Positions 54,425-63,319 of a DNA stretch of 64,000 bases are shown piece after piece; positions within the stretch are counted from its first letter, which is position 1, and the number at the start of each line of letters is the position of its first letter. Made by a program: the position numbers and the translations under genes. The notes below the pieces were generated by a model. That model searched no databases. It saw nothing but the letters and a program-made list of their open reading frames with translations, and was not told the origin of the DNA. The DNA is from JAKLQR01 sp963753165 (lineage in GTDB: Bacteria > Nitrospirota > Thermodesulfovibrionia > Thermodesulfovibrionales > SM23-35). Location of the stretch: the NCBI GenBank assembly GCA_963753165.1, contig CAVWBP010000011.1:1-64000 (forward strand). The letters are read 5' to 3'.

Positions 54425-54805
54425 ATGAAGATCTGTTTTCCGGTAGCAGCCCCGAAAGGGTTAGAGAGCGAAGTATACGGACATTTCGGTTCCGCGCCCG
54501 CGTTTATTGTGGTCGAGACCGATACGAATGCGGTGAGGTCAATCCAGAATAAGGACGAACATCATGAGCACGGCGCCTGCAATCCTGTGAAAGCGCTGAA
54601 CAATGAGAAGGTCGATGCAATTGTCGTCGGCGGGATAGGGATGGGCGCCCTTATGAAGTTACAGCAGTCCGGAATAAAGGTGTTCCAGGCCAAGGCACAG
54701 ACGGTGGGTGAAAACGTAACCCTGCTCAAGGACCAGAAGCTGCCTGAGTTTAACCCACAGTTCACCTGTGCCGGGCATGGACATGGCGGTGGATGCGGCC
54801 ACTGA
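54425..54805 (+). CDS. NifX/NifB-like dinitrogenase iron-molybdenum cofactor domain protein
   Basis: The 126-residue protein has the family core: ICFPVAAPKGLESEVYGHFG, AFIVVETDTNAV, DAIVVGGIGMGALMKLQQSG and a histidine/glycine/cysteine-rich tail CAGHGHGGGCGH. Related proteins bind iron-sulfur or iron-molybdenum clusters; outside nitrogen fixation their role is unclear. Its ATG follows AAGGAGG. No nif structural gene is in the window. Confidence 0.87.
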   Translation: MKICFPVAAPKGLESEVYGHFGSAPAFIVVETDTNAVRSIQNKDEHHEHGACNPVKALNNEKVDAIVVGGIGMGALMKLQQSGIKVFQAKAQTVGENVTLLKDQKLPEFNPQFTCAGHGHGGGCGH

Positions 54806-55049
54806 GAGAGCATGTCAGAAAAAATACTTTGAGGAAGGGATATGTCTCAATTTCCAAAGCAAAATAAACTCCCTCTGAGAAAGAACATAAGTTTCTCCGA
54901 TTATAATGTTCTCGTGCAATTGAGAACCGAGGCTTCCGCTTCGTCTTCAGCCTCATCGAGATTACCCGTGATTTTGCTTCAGAAATTGAGCCATATCTCC
55001 TCCGTTTCGCAGTACATAAAAATTATGGTATTCTTTAGCCGGGAATTGC

Positions 55050-56366
55050 GTGCAGGATTGTTCCCGTGCAGTGTATTCATTGCTCCAGGAAAGGGACAGA
55101 CGCAGGATGCTGACTGACGATTGGGACTGGGATATCCGGGACCGTGTGATAACCGATATCGACGAATGGAAGAGAAGATATCCTATCGTCCAGGAATGCA
55201 GTGTGAGCGATGATGGTGAACGGATAGCCGCCATTGTTGAAACCGCGCCCCAGAAAGCAACTGTATGTATCAACGGCAATCCCTGGCAAGCGGAGTATGA
55301 AAAAATCTGGTCGTTGAAGTTCAGCCCGGACAGCCGTGCGGTGTGTTCAGTATTGCGGAACTACGAGTGGACCCTTGCGGTGGATAATGTCCTGTGGGAA
55401 GAGCCCTATGATTTTATATGGAACATCACGATCAGTCCTGACGGCAAAAACATGGCGGCAACTGTGAAGAAAGAGAACGCGCACACTGTTGCGCAGAACG
55501 GAAGGATATGGGGGATTTCATTCCCTGAAGCGAGGGACCTTGCGATGAGCCCTGACGGGAAGCGGGTGGCAACACGCGTGAAAACCAGGCGGCTTGCATC
55601 GCTCGACATTTTTGGCTTTGCGGAGAATATCCTTACCGTTGCAGCTGACGAGAAAGCGTGGGACAGGAATTTTTTGAGCATATGGGGCATTGCCTTCAGC
55701 TCCGACAGCAGCAGGGTTGCAGCCGGGGTAAGACTGGACAAGACAGTGTTCACCATCGCGGTTGACGGGAAACCCTGGGATGCGACTTTCGGCGGAATCT
55801 GGGAGCCGGTGTTTCATCCGCGCACACATGATGTTGCAGCGCCGGTAAAGACGCCGCGCGGGTGGACGCTTGCGATGAATGGAAAGACTGTTTGGGACCG
55901 CTGTTTTACCCAGGTCTGGCATCAGAGATACAGCACCGATGGAGAGAAAATTGCTGCCGTGGTTGCCCCCGAGTTCGGCAAGTGGACTGTAGCAGTCGAT
56001 GGTTCACCATGGACAAGAACATTCAGTGACGCGGTCCTGCATCCGGCATTCAGTCCTGACCATAAGAGGGTCGCTGCCCTTGTGAAGGAGAAGAACAGAT
56101 GGACTGTTGCTGTTGACGGTGCTCCCTGGCCGGTGGATTTTGACATGATATGGGAACCGGTGTTCAGTCCTGACGGCAATCATATCGCGGTGAAAGCAGA
56201 GAGAAACGGCGCATATAGTATAGTGATGGATGGAAAGCCCGGGAAGAATACGTATGAAGCCCTCTGGAATCCCATATTCAGCCCTGACGGAGAAAAACTG
56301 CTGATACGGTGCATAGAGGACGGGAAATACTGCCGGAAGGTGGCAAAGGTAAATGATATTACATGA
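55050..56366 (+). CDS. tmcD: TmcD-like repeat protein of the Tmc/Hmc redox complex
   Basis: The protein contains about eight propeller-like repeats of the form SPDGKNMAATVKKE, WGIAFSSDSSRVAAGVRLD and WTVAVDGAPWPVDFDMIWEP. This is the pattern of TmcD, the soluble WD40-like subunit of the Tmc complex. It has no signal peptide and is probably cytoplasmic. The called start is a GTG at 55050, but coding-like sequence extends upstream to an ATG at 54842 (MSQFPKQNKLPLRKNISF) if two single-base shifts are allowed near 54930 and 55018, which would add about 70 residues. It opens the operon 54842-62569. Confidence 0.8.
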   Translation: MQDCSRAVYSLLQERDRRRMLTDDWDWDIRDRVITDIDEWKRRYPIVQECSVSDDGERIAAIVETAPQKATVCINGNPWQAEYEKIWSLKFSPDSRAVCSVLRNYEWTLAVDNVLWEEPYDFIWNITISPDGKNMAATVKKENAHTVAQNGRIWGISFPEARDLAMSPDGKRVATRVKTRRLASLDIFGFAENILTVAADEKAWDRNFLSIWGIAFSSDSSRVAAGVRLDKTVFTIAVDGKPWDATFGGIWEPVFHPRTHDVAAPVKTPRGWTLAMNGKTVWDRCFTQVWHQRYSTDGEKIAAVVAPEFGKWTVAVDGSPWTRTFSDAVLHPAFSPDHKRVAALVKEKNRWTVAVDGAPWPVDFDMIWEPVFSPDGNHIAVKAERNGAYSIVMDGKPGKNTYEALWNPIFSPDGEKLLIRCIEDGKYCRKVAKVNDIT

Positions 56367-56379
56367 ATCAATGTGAGAC

Positions 56380-57066
56380 ATGAATACTCTCTATGAATTT
56401 CTGACAAGCCCGGCGGCATATCAATTTATTCGCGGACCTCTTGTCTGGCTGTCATTTGTGATATTCATCGGCGGAAATCTCTATAAATTCCTGTCAATGC
56501 TTTCTCTCGCCAAAAAGGACAAGGTCGTCTTTCCCTACATCAACCTGAAGTACAGCCTCAGGTCGATTCTCCATTGGGTCATACCTTTTGCAAGCACGAA
56601 CTGGCGGAAACGTCCGGGGATGACGGTCATCACTTTCCTCTTCCATACCTGCCTTCTTGTTACCCCGGTCTTTCTTATCGCTCATAACGCACTGATCAAG
56701 GAATCCTGGAACTTCAGGTTATGGACTATTCCTGAGACGATAGCAGATGTCATGACGGTGGTTGTTATCCTCTGCGCTCTTATCTTTCTCATACGCAGGC
56801 TCGTTGTTCCGGAGGTGATATTTGTCACCTTCGGGTCCGATTACCTAATTCTCGCGCTCGCGGTGCTGCCGTTCCTTACAGGATTTTTTGCGTACCATCA
56901 GATTATGCTTGAGTATGAATTGATGCTCACACTCCACATACTTGCCGGAGAACTCATGTTGATTGCAATACCCTTTACAAGACTGAACCACATGATGTAT
57001 TTCTGGTTCACAAGGGCCTATACCGGATCGGAATTCGGCGCAGTCCGCCATACGAGGGATTATTAA
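56380..57066 (+). CDS. cytochrome b-type membrane subunit (TmcC/HmcE)
   Basis: The 228-residue protein has about five membrane helices and histidines placed as in NarI-like b-type cytochromes (SILHWVIPF, FLFHTCLLV, LMLTLHILAGELMLIAIPF, RLNHMMYFWF). It would bind two b hemes and exchange electrons with menaquinone. It sits between the TmcD-like gene and the HdrD-like gene, matching tmcC or hmcE. Confidence 0.85.
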   Translation: MNTLYEFLTSPAAYQFIRGPLVWLSFVIFIGGNLYKFLSMLSLAKKDKVVFPYINLKYSLRSILHWVIPFASTNWRKRPGMTVITFLFHTCLLVTPVFLIAHNALIKESWNFRLWTIPETIADVMTVVVILCALIFLIRRLVVPEVIFVTFGSDYLILALAVLPFLTGFFAYHQIMLEYELMLTLHILAGELMLIAIPFTRLNHMMYFWFTRAYTGSEFGAVRHTRDY

Positions 57067-57097
57067 ATGTTCTGGAAAAATATCCGGAGGTGATCTA

Positions 57098-58460
57098 TTG
57101 ATCAAGGTTGAACGAAGGCCGGTCTCAGACCCCGGCATAGACGAGACAGCGAAGAAGCTGACGCCGGAACAGATAGAGGGTGTCATAAGGCATGTCCTTG
57201 AAAAGGAGTCTGCCGGAAGGCTGAAGACATTTGTCGAGACCTGTATTCATTGCGGGCTCTGTTCAGAGGCCTGTCATTATTACCTTGCCTATAAACGTGA
57301 TCCGAGTTATTCCCCTGTCGCAAAAGTCCGCCAGACGCTCTGGGACATGATCCGCAGGAAATATAAGGTTGATGCAGAGTCCATAAAAATGTATGCGCGG
57401 ATATCCTATGCGGAATGCAATATCTGCAAGCGGTGCAGCATGTACTGTCCTTTCGGTATCGACATGGCATATCTGATGACGGTGGTGCGCAGGATCTGCG
57501 GTCTTCTCGGAGTAGTTCCCCAGTATCTCCAGGACCAGGGCAACAGTCATATGTATACCTATTCTCAGTCCTGGGTTCCGCAGGACGACTGGGTGGACAC
57601 TGCCCTCTGGCTTGAAGATGAACTGCAGGATGGACATACGGAACGGCCGGATCCCGTTTGACAAGGAAGGCGCAGAGGTCATGTATTCACCGCACAGTCT
57701 GGAGGCGAAATTCAAGACAAACCTTCTCACGAACATCGCGAAGATCATGAATGTCGCAGGGGTTGACTGGACCATGCCTTCTTTTGACGGCTGGGACAGC
57801 ACCAACCAGGCAATGCATGTCGGTGACTATGAGACCATGGGCATGGTCGAGCGGATGCATTTTGAAGCCGCGATGCGGTTGAAGGTAAAGAAGATCATGA
57901 CGAGTGAGTGAGGGCATTCATTCAGAGCCGCCGTGTATGACGGCTCCCGGTGGTTAGGGTGGAAAGAACCGCCCATAACCTATCTCCAGCCGACACAGTT
58001 CTTTTATGAATTGATCAGGGACGGAAAACTGAAGATAGCCAGAAAGATAGAGGGTCCCGTTACCGTGCAGGACCCCTGCAGTATTGTAAGGAACAGAGGA
58101 ATGGGGGAGATGATCAGGTACATCGTCAGGGCGACCTGTGAGGAATTCAGAGAGGTGACACCGAAGCTTGAACACAATTACTGCTGCACCGCCGGTTCCG
58201 GGGTAATCAATTATGGCCCTCCGTGGAAGTTCATCAGGATGGAAGGCGGCAAGGTGAAGATGAGGCAGCTCCAGGCCACAGGCGCAAAGATTGTGATCGC
58301 CCCCTGCCACAGCTGTCATAAAACGATTGAGGAGTTGATCCATTATTATCACGCAGACATGCATGTCATGTTCATCAGTGAATTGCTGGTTCAGACCATG
58401 GAGATCCCGGAAGCATTGAGAGTGCACGAGAAAAAGCAGGAGAAACAGAAAGAGGAATGA
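57098..58460 (+). CDS. HdrD-like iron-sulfur protein (TmcB/HmcF), with a frameshift and an in-frame UGA
   Basis: Two 4Fe-4S sets lie in the first third (CIHCGLCSEACHYY and CNICKRCSMYCPFG), then a CCG-type domain with VQDPCSIVRNRG, NYCCTAGSG and APCHSCHK. Such subunits face the cytoplasm and reduce or oxidise a thiol/disulfide partner. The start is TTG 57098 behind CCGGAGG. One extra base near 57640 separates LEDELQD from IRNGRIPFDKEG. At 57909-57911 an in-frame TGA sits within MTSE-GHSFRAAVYDG, where related proteins have cysteine (SECGHA pattern); coding continues in the same frame to 58460, so selenocysteine is possible. The end overlaps the 16-heme cytochrome gene by 4 bases. Confidence 0.85.
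57909..57946 (+). promoter_or_regulatory. candidate selenocysteine codon with SECIS-like hairpin
   Basis: After the in-frame TGA, 13 bases of spacer lead to GAGCCG (57925-57930) and CGGCTC (57941-57946). An alternative 5-bp upper stem GCCGT / ACGGC closes a GTATG loop that begins with G and U, 23 bases after the TGA. Both the loop start and the distance fall within what is described for bacterial SECIS elements. Confidence 0.45.
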
Positions 58461-60067
58461 AGAAGGGTATCGGCATAGCGATTCTTGTGGCAGCACTGTT
58501 TCTTGCCATAATGATGCATTTGTCCAGAGATTTGTATTCCGGGGAAGAACTGAAGACGAAAGAAGGCATAACCGACAACAAACTCGTCATTGCCCATACC
58601 GAGATATTTGGCAGGCTGGAACGAGCGCCGGTAGTGTTCGATCATAAAATTCATACAGAAAAATACAAAAAAGAGGGGTGCAAGGTCTGCCATCCTCAGA
58701 ACGAAGAAGGCGATTTTCTTTTTGATTTTCCGTTCAAAAAAACAACAAATCAGAAAGAACCTGTCATGGATGCATATCATACACAGTGCATCGGCTGCCA
58801 TACACAACTGATCGGGAAGAAAGTGAAAGCGGGACCTGTGCAATGCGGAAGCTGCCATAAAAAAGAATTCGCATCGGGTCTGATGCGGTATCCGCACAGT
58901 GAATTCGATTTTATAACCCATGAGAAACATGTCAAAAAACTCGATAAGGATTGCAGTCACTGCCATCATATCTATGACGTGGAAGAAGAGGTTGAGGAAC
59001 TCCGTCTTGTCTATGAGAAAGGCACAGAGGAATCCTGTTATTCCTGCCACGATCTTGCAAAGAAAAGAGGGCCTGAATTAGCACGCATCACCGGAGTTGC
59101 CAGAGAAAAGGGCCTGTCGATGAGGAAAATCAGCCATGCGCAGTGTGTAAACTGTCATCTGGACTTTGCAGGCAAAGGTGAGCAGGCAGGACCGGTTGTA
59201 TGTTCAGAATGCCATACCGGAAAATACAGGACGGCAGCCGAACTTGCAAAGGCGCCGAGACCCGACCGGGATCAGCCGGAAAGGCCTTTTCTCTTTCTTG
59301 ATGATGCGCAGATGAAGGGTGTGCCTTTTGATCATACCGCGCATGAAAAAAATGCGAAGACCTGCAGATCCTGCCATCATGAAACACTCAAGGCATGCAG
59401 GAAGTGCCATGGATTGACAGGGAGTCCGGAGGGCAGGGGCATAAACATCGCGGGAGCCTATCATGATGTTTTTTCGCAATCCGGATGCTCAGGGTGTCAT
59501 GCAATTAAAAAATCTGAAAAGGACTGCGCAGGATGTCATCACCATCTGCTTGGTATGGACGTGCAGGCGAAAGGTCCGAAAAAGGAGTTTTGCGCTGTCT
59601 GCCACAGCGGCAGGAAGGAGAGGAAGTCATCGGTCCGCCAGATTTCGTTTGCGGAACTCTCAACCCGGAAAGTCCCTGAAAAAGTGACGATCAAAGTCCT
59701 CGAAAAGGAATTCGAGCCTGCGATATTCCCCCACCGGGATATTGTAAAAAAATTAATCGGGATATCGAACAAATCTGAAATGGCGGCCTATTTCCACAGG
59801 GACATCGGAACAATCTGCAAGGGCTGTCACCATGAGAGCGATCCACGGGCAGAAGTGAAAGCAGACAATCCGCCCCACTGCAGACGATGCCATGCCCTCA
59901 CCTTCGATTCGCAGAATTTGAACAAACCCCGGCTTCTTGCAGCGTATCACCGCCAGTGCATCGGATGCCATGACATGATGGGGATTACGAAAACAAAGGA
60001 ATGCAGGGACTGTCATAAAGAAAAGAAGGGGAACACCGTGCGGTACTTTCAGGAGGACCGGTCATGA
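58457..60067 (+). CDS. hmcA: 16-heme high-molecular-weight cytochrome c (HmcA-like)
   Basis: The 536-residue protein has an N-terminal membrane/signal segment (GIAILVAALFLAIMMHL) and exactly 16 CXXCH motifs, from CKVCH near residue 75 to CRDCH near 525; several are followed by a second histidine. Sixteen hemes and this length match HmcA of sulfate reducers, which receives electrons from periplasmic cytochromes or hydrogenases. It would be the periplasmic face of the complex encoded here. It overlaps the HdrD-like gene by 4 bases. Confidence 0.93.
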   Translation: MKKGIGIAILVAALFLAIMMHLSRDLYSGEELKTKEGITDNKLVIAHTEIFGRLERAPVVFDHKIHTEKYKKEGCKVCHPQNEEGDFLFDFPFKKTTNQKEPVMDAYHTQCIGCHTQLIGKKVKAGPVQCGSCHKKEFASGLMRYPHSEFDFITHEKHVKKLDKDCSHCHHIYDVEEEVEELRLVYEKGTEESCYSCHDLAKKRGPELARITGVAREKGLSMRKISHAQCVNCHLDFAGKGEQAGPVVCSECHTGKYRTAAELAKAPRPDRDQPERPFLFLDDAQMKGVPFDHTAHEKNAKTCRSCHHETLKACRKCHGLTGSPEGRGINIAGAYHDVFSQSGCSGCHAIKKSEKDCAGCHHHLLGMDVQAKGPKKEFCAVCHSGRKERKSSVRQISFAELSTRKVPEKVTIKVLEKEFEPAIFPHRDIVKKLIGISNKSEMAAYFHRDIGTICKGCHHESDPRAEVKADNPPHCRRCHALTFDSQNLNKPRLLAAYHRQCIGCHDMMGITKTKECRDCHKEKKGNTVRYFQEDRS

Positions 60068-60138
60068 TGGGAAGACCGGAAACCGGACGATATGCTATGG
60101 CAATTATAACAGCCTCATAATGATAAACATGAAAATTA

Positions 60139-60222
60139 CCCCCTCACCCTTACCCTCTCGCGCCAGGGGAGAGGGGATTATAGTTGGTTCCTCCCCCTTG
60201 AGGGGGGAGGGTTGGGAGAGGG
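60139..60222. repeat. C-rich palindromic repeats inside the Hmc operon
   Basis: Two hairpins occur: CCTCTC / GAGAGG spanning about 60154-60175 and CCTCCCCC / GGGGGGAGG at 60190-60210. They belong to the same repeat family seen in and around murU-amgK, and lie between hmcA and hmcD. Confidence 0.65.
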
Positions 60223-60279
60223 TGAAATATAAATACTATTTTGAGACCGTTAATACGTATGTTCGGGAAAGGACAGAAC

Positions 60280-60405
60280 ATGTATATCCTTGAACAGCTT
60301 TTCACGGCGAAAGGGTATGAGTACATCGTGGCTGTGCTTGCCATATTCGTATTCATTGCGTTCTATAAGTTTCTGAACAGAGGGGATGCAGACGAAGAGG
60401 AATAG
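60280..60405 (+). CDS. hmcD: small membrane subunit (HmcD-like)
   Basis: The 41-residue protein MYILEQLFTAKGYEYIV has one membrane helix (YIVAVLAIFVFIAFYKFL) and an acidic end GDADEEE. Size, topology and place just before the HmcB gene match HmcD. An upstream in-frame ATG at 60259 would add 7 residues; the start at 60280 has the better ribosome site (AAAGGA). Confidence 0.75.
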   Translation: MYILEQLFTAKGYEYIVAVLAIFVFIAFYKFLNRGDADEEE

Positions 60406-60424
60406 GAAAGGGAACATACTGGGA

Positions 60425-61365
60425 ATGGACAGAAGAGAATTTCTTAAGAAAGCCGCTGCGATAACCGGCGGCTGTCTCGCAGGCAGCAGCCGAACGCGTC
60501 GGCAGCAGAATCACTCCGGCTGAACCCCGACAGGTATGGCGTGCTTGTCGATACGACCCGCTGCATCGGCTGCCGGAGGTGCGAGTGGGCATGCAATGAA
60601 TGGAACAAAAACCCGAATGAGCCGCTTAAATCTTTTGAAGATAAATCCGTCTTTGAACAGGTGAGAAGAACCCATGCCGCAACTTTCACCGTGGTGAACC
60701 GGTTCCAGGATAAAAAGGGCGCCAAACCTGTCTATGTCAAGAAGCAGTGCATGCATTGTGAGGACCCTGGATGTCTCTCGGCATGTTTTGTCGATGCCTT
60801 TCAAAAAGACATCGGGCGGTGCAGTTGTCTATGACCCCAGTGTCTGTGTCGGCTGCCGGTACTGCATGGTAGCCTGCCCCTTCGATATCCCTGCATACGA
60901 ATATGATGACCCTATTACGCCGAGGGTTACAAAATGCACGTTCTGTTTTGACAGGATACAGCAGGGAAGGCACGTGTGCCTGCCTGTGTGGAGATATGCC
61001 CGACAGAGACTCTCCGCTTCGGCAGGAGAAGTGATCTTATACAGCTTGCTCACGAGAGGATCTCGAATAACCCCAATAAATACGTGAACCATGTCTACGG
61101 AGAACACGAGGTCGGCGGTACGAGCTGGCTCTATCTCTCATCAGTGCCTTTTGATGAGATCGGCTTCAGGACGGATATCGGGACGAAACCAATCCCTACT
61201 ACGAGCAAGGGGTTTCTCTTCTCGGTAAAAACATTCGAAATTATTGCTGCCTGGCCTCTTGTCTTTGCGGCATTTTATGCCATATCGAAGGCACGGAAAA
61301 AACAGGAGAAAGAAAAACCGGCCGCGTCTGAGAAGAAGGGAGGGGAAGATGGAAAGAAGCAGTAG
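60425..61365 (+). CDS. hmcB: periplasmic 4Fe-4S ferredoxin-like subunit (HmcB-like), with three frameshifts
   Basis: A twin-arginine signal (MDRREFLKKAAAITGGCLAG) is followed by NPDRYGVLVDTTRCIGCRRC, CMHCEDPGCLSAC, CVGCRYCMVACPF and CTFCFDR with ACVEICPTETLRFG, the cysteine sets of four 4Fe-4S clusters as in HmcB/DsrO/NrfC proteins. A C-terminal membrane helix (TFEIIAAWPLVFAAFYAI) is present as in HmcB. Frame changes occur near 60485, 60805 and 60965. It passes electrons between HmcA and the NrfD-like subunit. Confidence 0.85.
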
Positions 61366-62569
61366 AACCCCTTCGTCATCCTGGGTCCGGGACAAGATAT
61401 TTCTCGGCATGAACTTTGGCGATTACCTGAAGAGCAATCTCACCCTGTCGAATGCGATCTTTGCCCTTATCCTGATCGTGGCGATCCCGGTAATGATATA
61501 CAGGCTGGTCTATGGACTCGGACCGTCGACGAACCTGACGGATACGAATCCCTGGGGAATCTGGATCGGCGTTGACGTGCTCTGCGGAATAGCCCTCGCT
61601 GCCGGCGGACTCGTCATGGGAACCATGTATTATCTCTTCGGCATGAAAGAATACCATCATTTTGTGAGGCCGGCGATCCTCACCAGCCTCCTCGGATACC
61701 TGTTTGCCGTCTTCGCACTGCTCTTTGACCTCGGGCGTTATTACCGGCTTCCCTATCCCATGGTCGTGTCGTACGGATTTACCTCGATTATGTTTCTCAT
61801 CGCATGGCATTTTGCCTTGTACATCATGGTCCTCCTCGTGGAATGGAGCCCTGCGTTTTTCGAGTGGGTGAACCTGAAGAAGTTCCGTGGGTTTTTTCAG
61901 ACACTGGCCGTCTGGGCGACGGTATTCGGGGTCATTATCGCCGGCGGCCACCAGTCCGCACTCGGAGCGTTGTTCCTCGTTGCCCCGCACAAACTCCATC
62001 CGCTCTGGTATTCGGAACTCCTGCCTCTCTATTTTCTTCTCTCGGCGATTATCGCAGGACTTGCAATGGTTATATTTGAAAGCACGCTTACCCACAGGGT
62101 TTTCAAAAGACAGGTGGGACAGTTCGACCATGCGAAATTTGACAGGCTTACCATGAGTCTCGGCAAAGGTGCATCTGCAGCGCTCTTTACCTACTTTATG
62201 CTGAAAGTGTTCGGGATAGCTCATTCAGATACCTGGGAATACCTGAATACTCCGTACGGGTACTGGTTTCTGGTAGAAATCCTCGGGTTTGTGCTCCTGC
62301 CTTCTTTTCTTTTTGCCTGTGGAGTACGGTATCAGAATGTGACACTCACCCGCTGGACAGCCTTCGTCACGGTCATCGGAATTGTGCTCAACCGGATAAA
62401 TACCTCGATTATCGCCTACAACTGGAACGCTTCCGAACGATACTATCCGCTCTGGACAGAGGTTGTGATAACGATTGGGGTTATAACTATGGGGGTCATC
62501 GCATTCAGATGGATCGTGAACAGGATGGCCATCCTCTATGATCATCCGGAGTATGATTCCCGGCATTGA
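61349..62569 (+). CDS. hmcC: NrfD/PsrC-type integral membrane subunit (HmcC-like)
   Basis: The 406-residue protein has about ten membrane helices and the NrfD features NPWGIWIGVDVLCGIALAAG, GRYYRLPYPMV and GGHQSALGALFLVAPHKLHP. NrfD proteins form the quinone-interacting module of many membrane redox complexes. The ATG at 61349 overlaps the end of the HmcB gene; a longer in-frame start at 61244 is unlikely. It ends the operon. Confidence 0.92.
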   Translation: MERSSRTPSSSWVRDKIFLGMNFGDYLKSNLTLSNAIFALILIVAIPVMIYRLVYGLGPSTNLTDTNPWGIWIGVDVLCGIALAAGGLVMGTMYYLFGMKEYHHFVRPAILTSLLGYLFAVFALLFDLGRYYRLPYPMVVSYGFTSIMFLIAWHFALYIMVLLVEWSPAFFEWVNLKKFRGFFQTLAVWATVFGVIIAGGHQSALGALFLVAPHKLHPLWYSELLPLYFLLSAIIAGLAMVIFESTLTHRVFKRQVGQFDHAKFDRLTMSLGKGASAALFTYFMLKVFGIAHSDTWEYLNTPYGYWFLVEILGFVLLPSFLFACGVRYQNVTLTRWTAFVTVIGIVLNRINTSIIAYNWNASERYYPLWTEVVITIGVITMGVIAFRWIVNRMAILYDHPEYDSRH

Positions 62570-62613
62570 GGAATGCCCGCCGTATTCAGTCGGAAATTCA
62601 TGAACGATACGGG

Positions 62614-63087
62614 CTAACCTCTTTTTATGGCATAAGAGTCCAGAAATTCGGCATCTTCCTCATCCGCCACTGACCAGTAAAAATCACAGAATGAACAGGT
62701 GCGGTATTTCTGTTCATATGTTTTCTGTACTGAACCATAACAATGTGTTTGCAGCACAGCCCAGCAGACCCGCCCGGCGTTCCTGCCGCCATGGACCCCG
62801 TCAAGCGATCGTTCTATTGAGGCAGGACACGGACATGTGCCCGATAAAGGAGAACAGTGCCTGCGCATCTGGAGCCCGCAGCCCATAAACTGCCAGCAGT
62901 TCAGTTTCGTCATATCGCCGGAGACAGAAGAATCAAGAACAAGAGACCACCTGCGGATTTCTTTTATCTGAGGGATGATTTGGTCCCCGAACTCCCTGAT
63001 CATTTTCTGAGACCAGGCAACATAATCCGATATGCCGATATTCGAGTAATAGATGCCTTTTGTCACTATGTCTTTAAGCCATTCCAT
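62614..63087 (-). CDS. two-CW domain protein
   Basis: The C-terminal half carries the cysteine/tryptophan pattern CWQFMGCG, CPCPAS, GVHGGRNAGRVCWAVLQTHC and CSFCDFYW, typical of two-CW domains that probably bind metal. An N-terminal helical part (DYVAWSQKMIREFGDQIIPQ) precedes it. It overlaps the stop of a small tryptophan-rich frame upstream, suggesting coupled translation. It runs convergently to the Hmc operon. Confidence 0.75.
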   Translation of the reverse strand: MEWLKDIVTKGIYYSNIGISDYVAWSQKMIREFGDQIIPQIKEIRRWSLVLDSSVSGDMTKLNCWQFMGCGLQMRRHCSPLSGTCPCPASIERSLDGVHGGRNAGRVCWAVLQTHCYGSVQKTYEQKYRTCSFCDFYWSVADEEDAEFLDSYAIKRG

Positions 63088-63319
63088 GGCAGGTTCTCCC
63101 GTTCCCCTCTGTTGCAGCGTTAAGCATTCCCCATACCTGTTTCACCTTCCCATCCCATACAGAGATCCCGGAAATCCACCATGTCCATTTCCTGCTCACA
63201 CCATAAACACCGTAAGTCATGACCGACCAGAAACAGTTCCAGCAGCATTGGTCAGATGCGTGGGTGTGCTTTTCGATGGCGACGTTTTCGTTAAACTGTA
63301 TATTTCCTATGAACCGCAT
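63074..63319 (-). CDS. 81-residue tryptophan-rich small protein (tentative)
   Basis: The frame contains CCWNCFWSVMTYGVYGVSRK, WTWWISGISVWDGK and VKQVWGMLNAATEGNG, seven tryptophans in all, and overlaps the start of the two-CW gene. A strong GGAGG site lies about 35 bases upstream of its first ATG and leads another frame, MVIHDLNAVHRKYTV, which would join this one if one base were lost near 63296. No family is recognised. Confidence 0.45.
   Translation of the reverse strand: MRFIGNIQFNENVAIEKHTHASDQCCWNCFWSVMTYGVYGVSRKWTWWISGISVWDGKVKQVWGMLNAATEGNGRTCHGMA

Noticed and set aside
54425..54805. Evidence for nitrogen fixation
   Set aside because: A single NifX-like domain protein occurs widely in non-diazotrophs and no nifHDK genes are in the window.
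61376..62224. 282-codon open frame on the minus strand
   Set aside because: Antisense to the NrfD-type membrane protein; charged composition is the complement of membrane helices.
56380..62569. DsrMKJOP complex
   Set aside because: The subunit types are similar, but the cytochrome has 16 hemes rather than the three of DsrJ, and a TmcD-like and HmcD-like gene are present, so Hmc/Tmc fits better.
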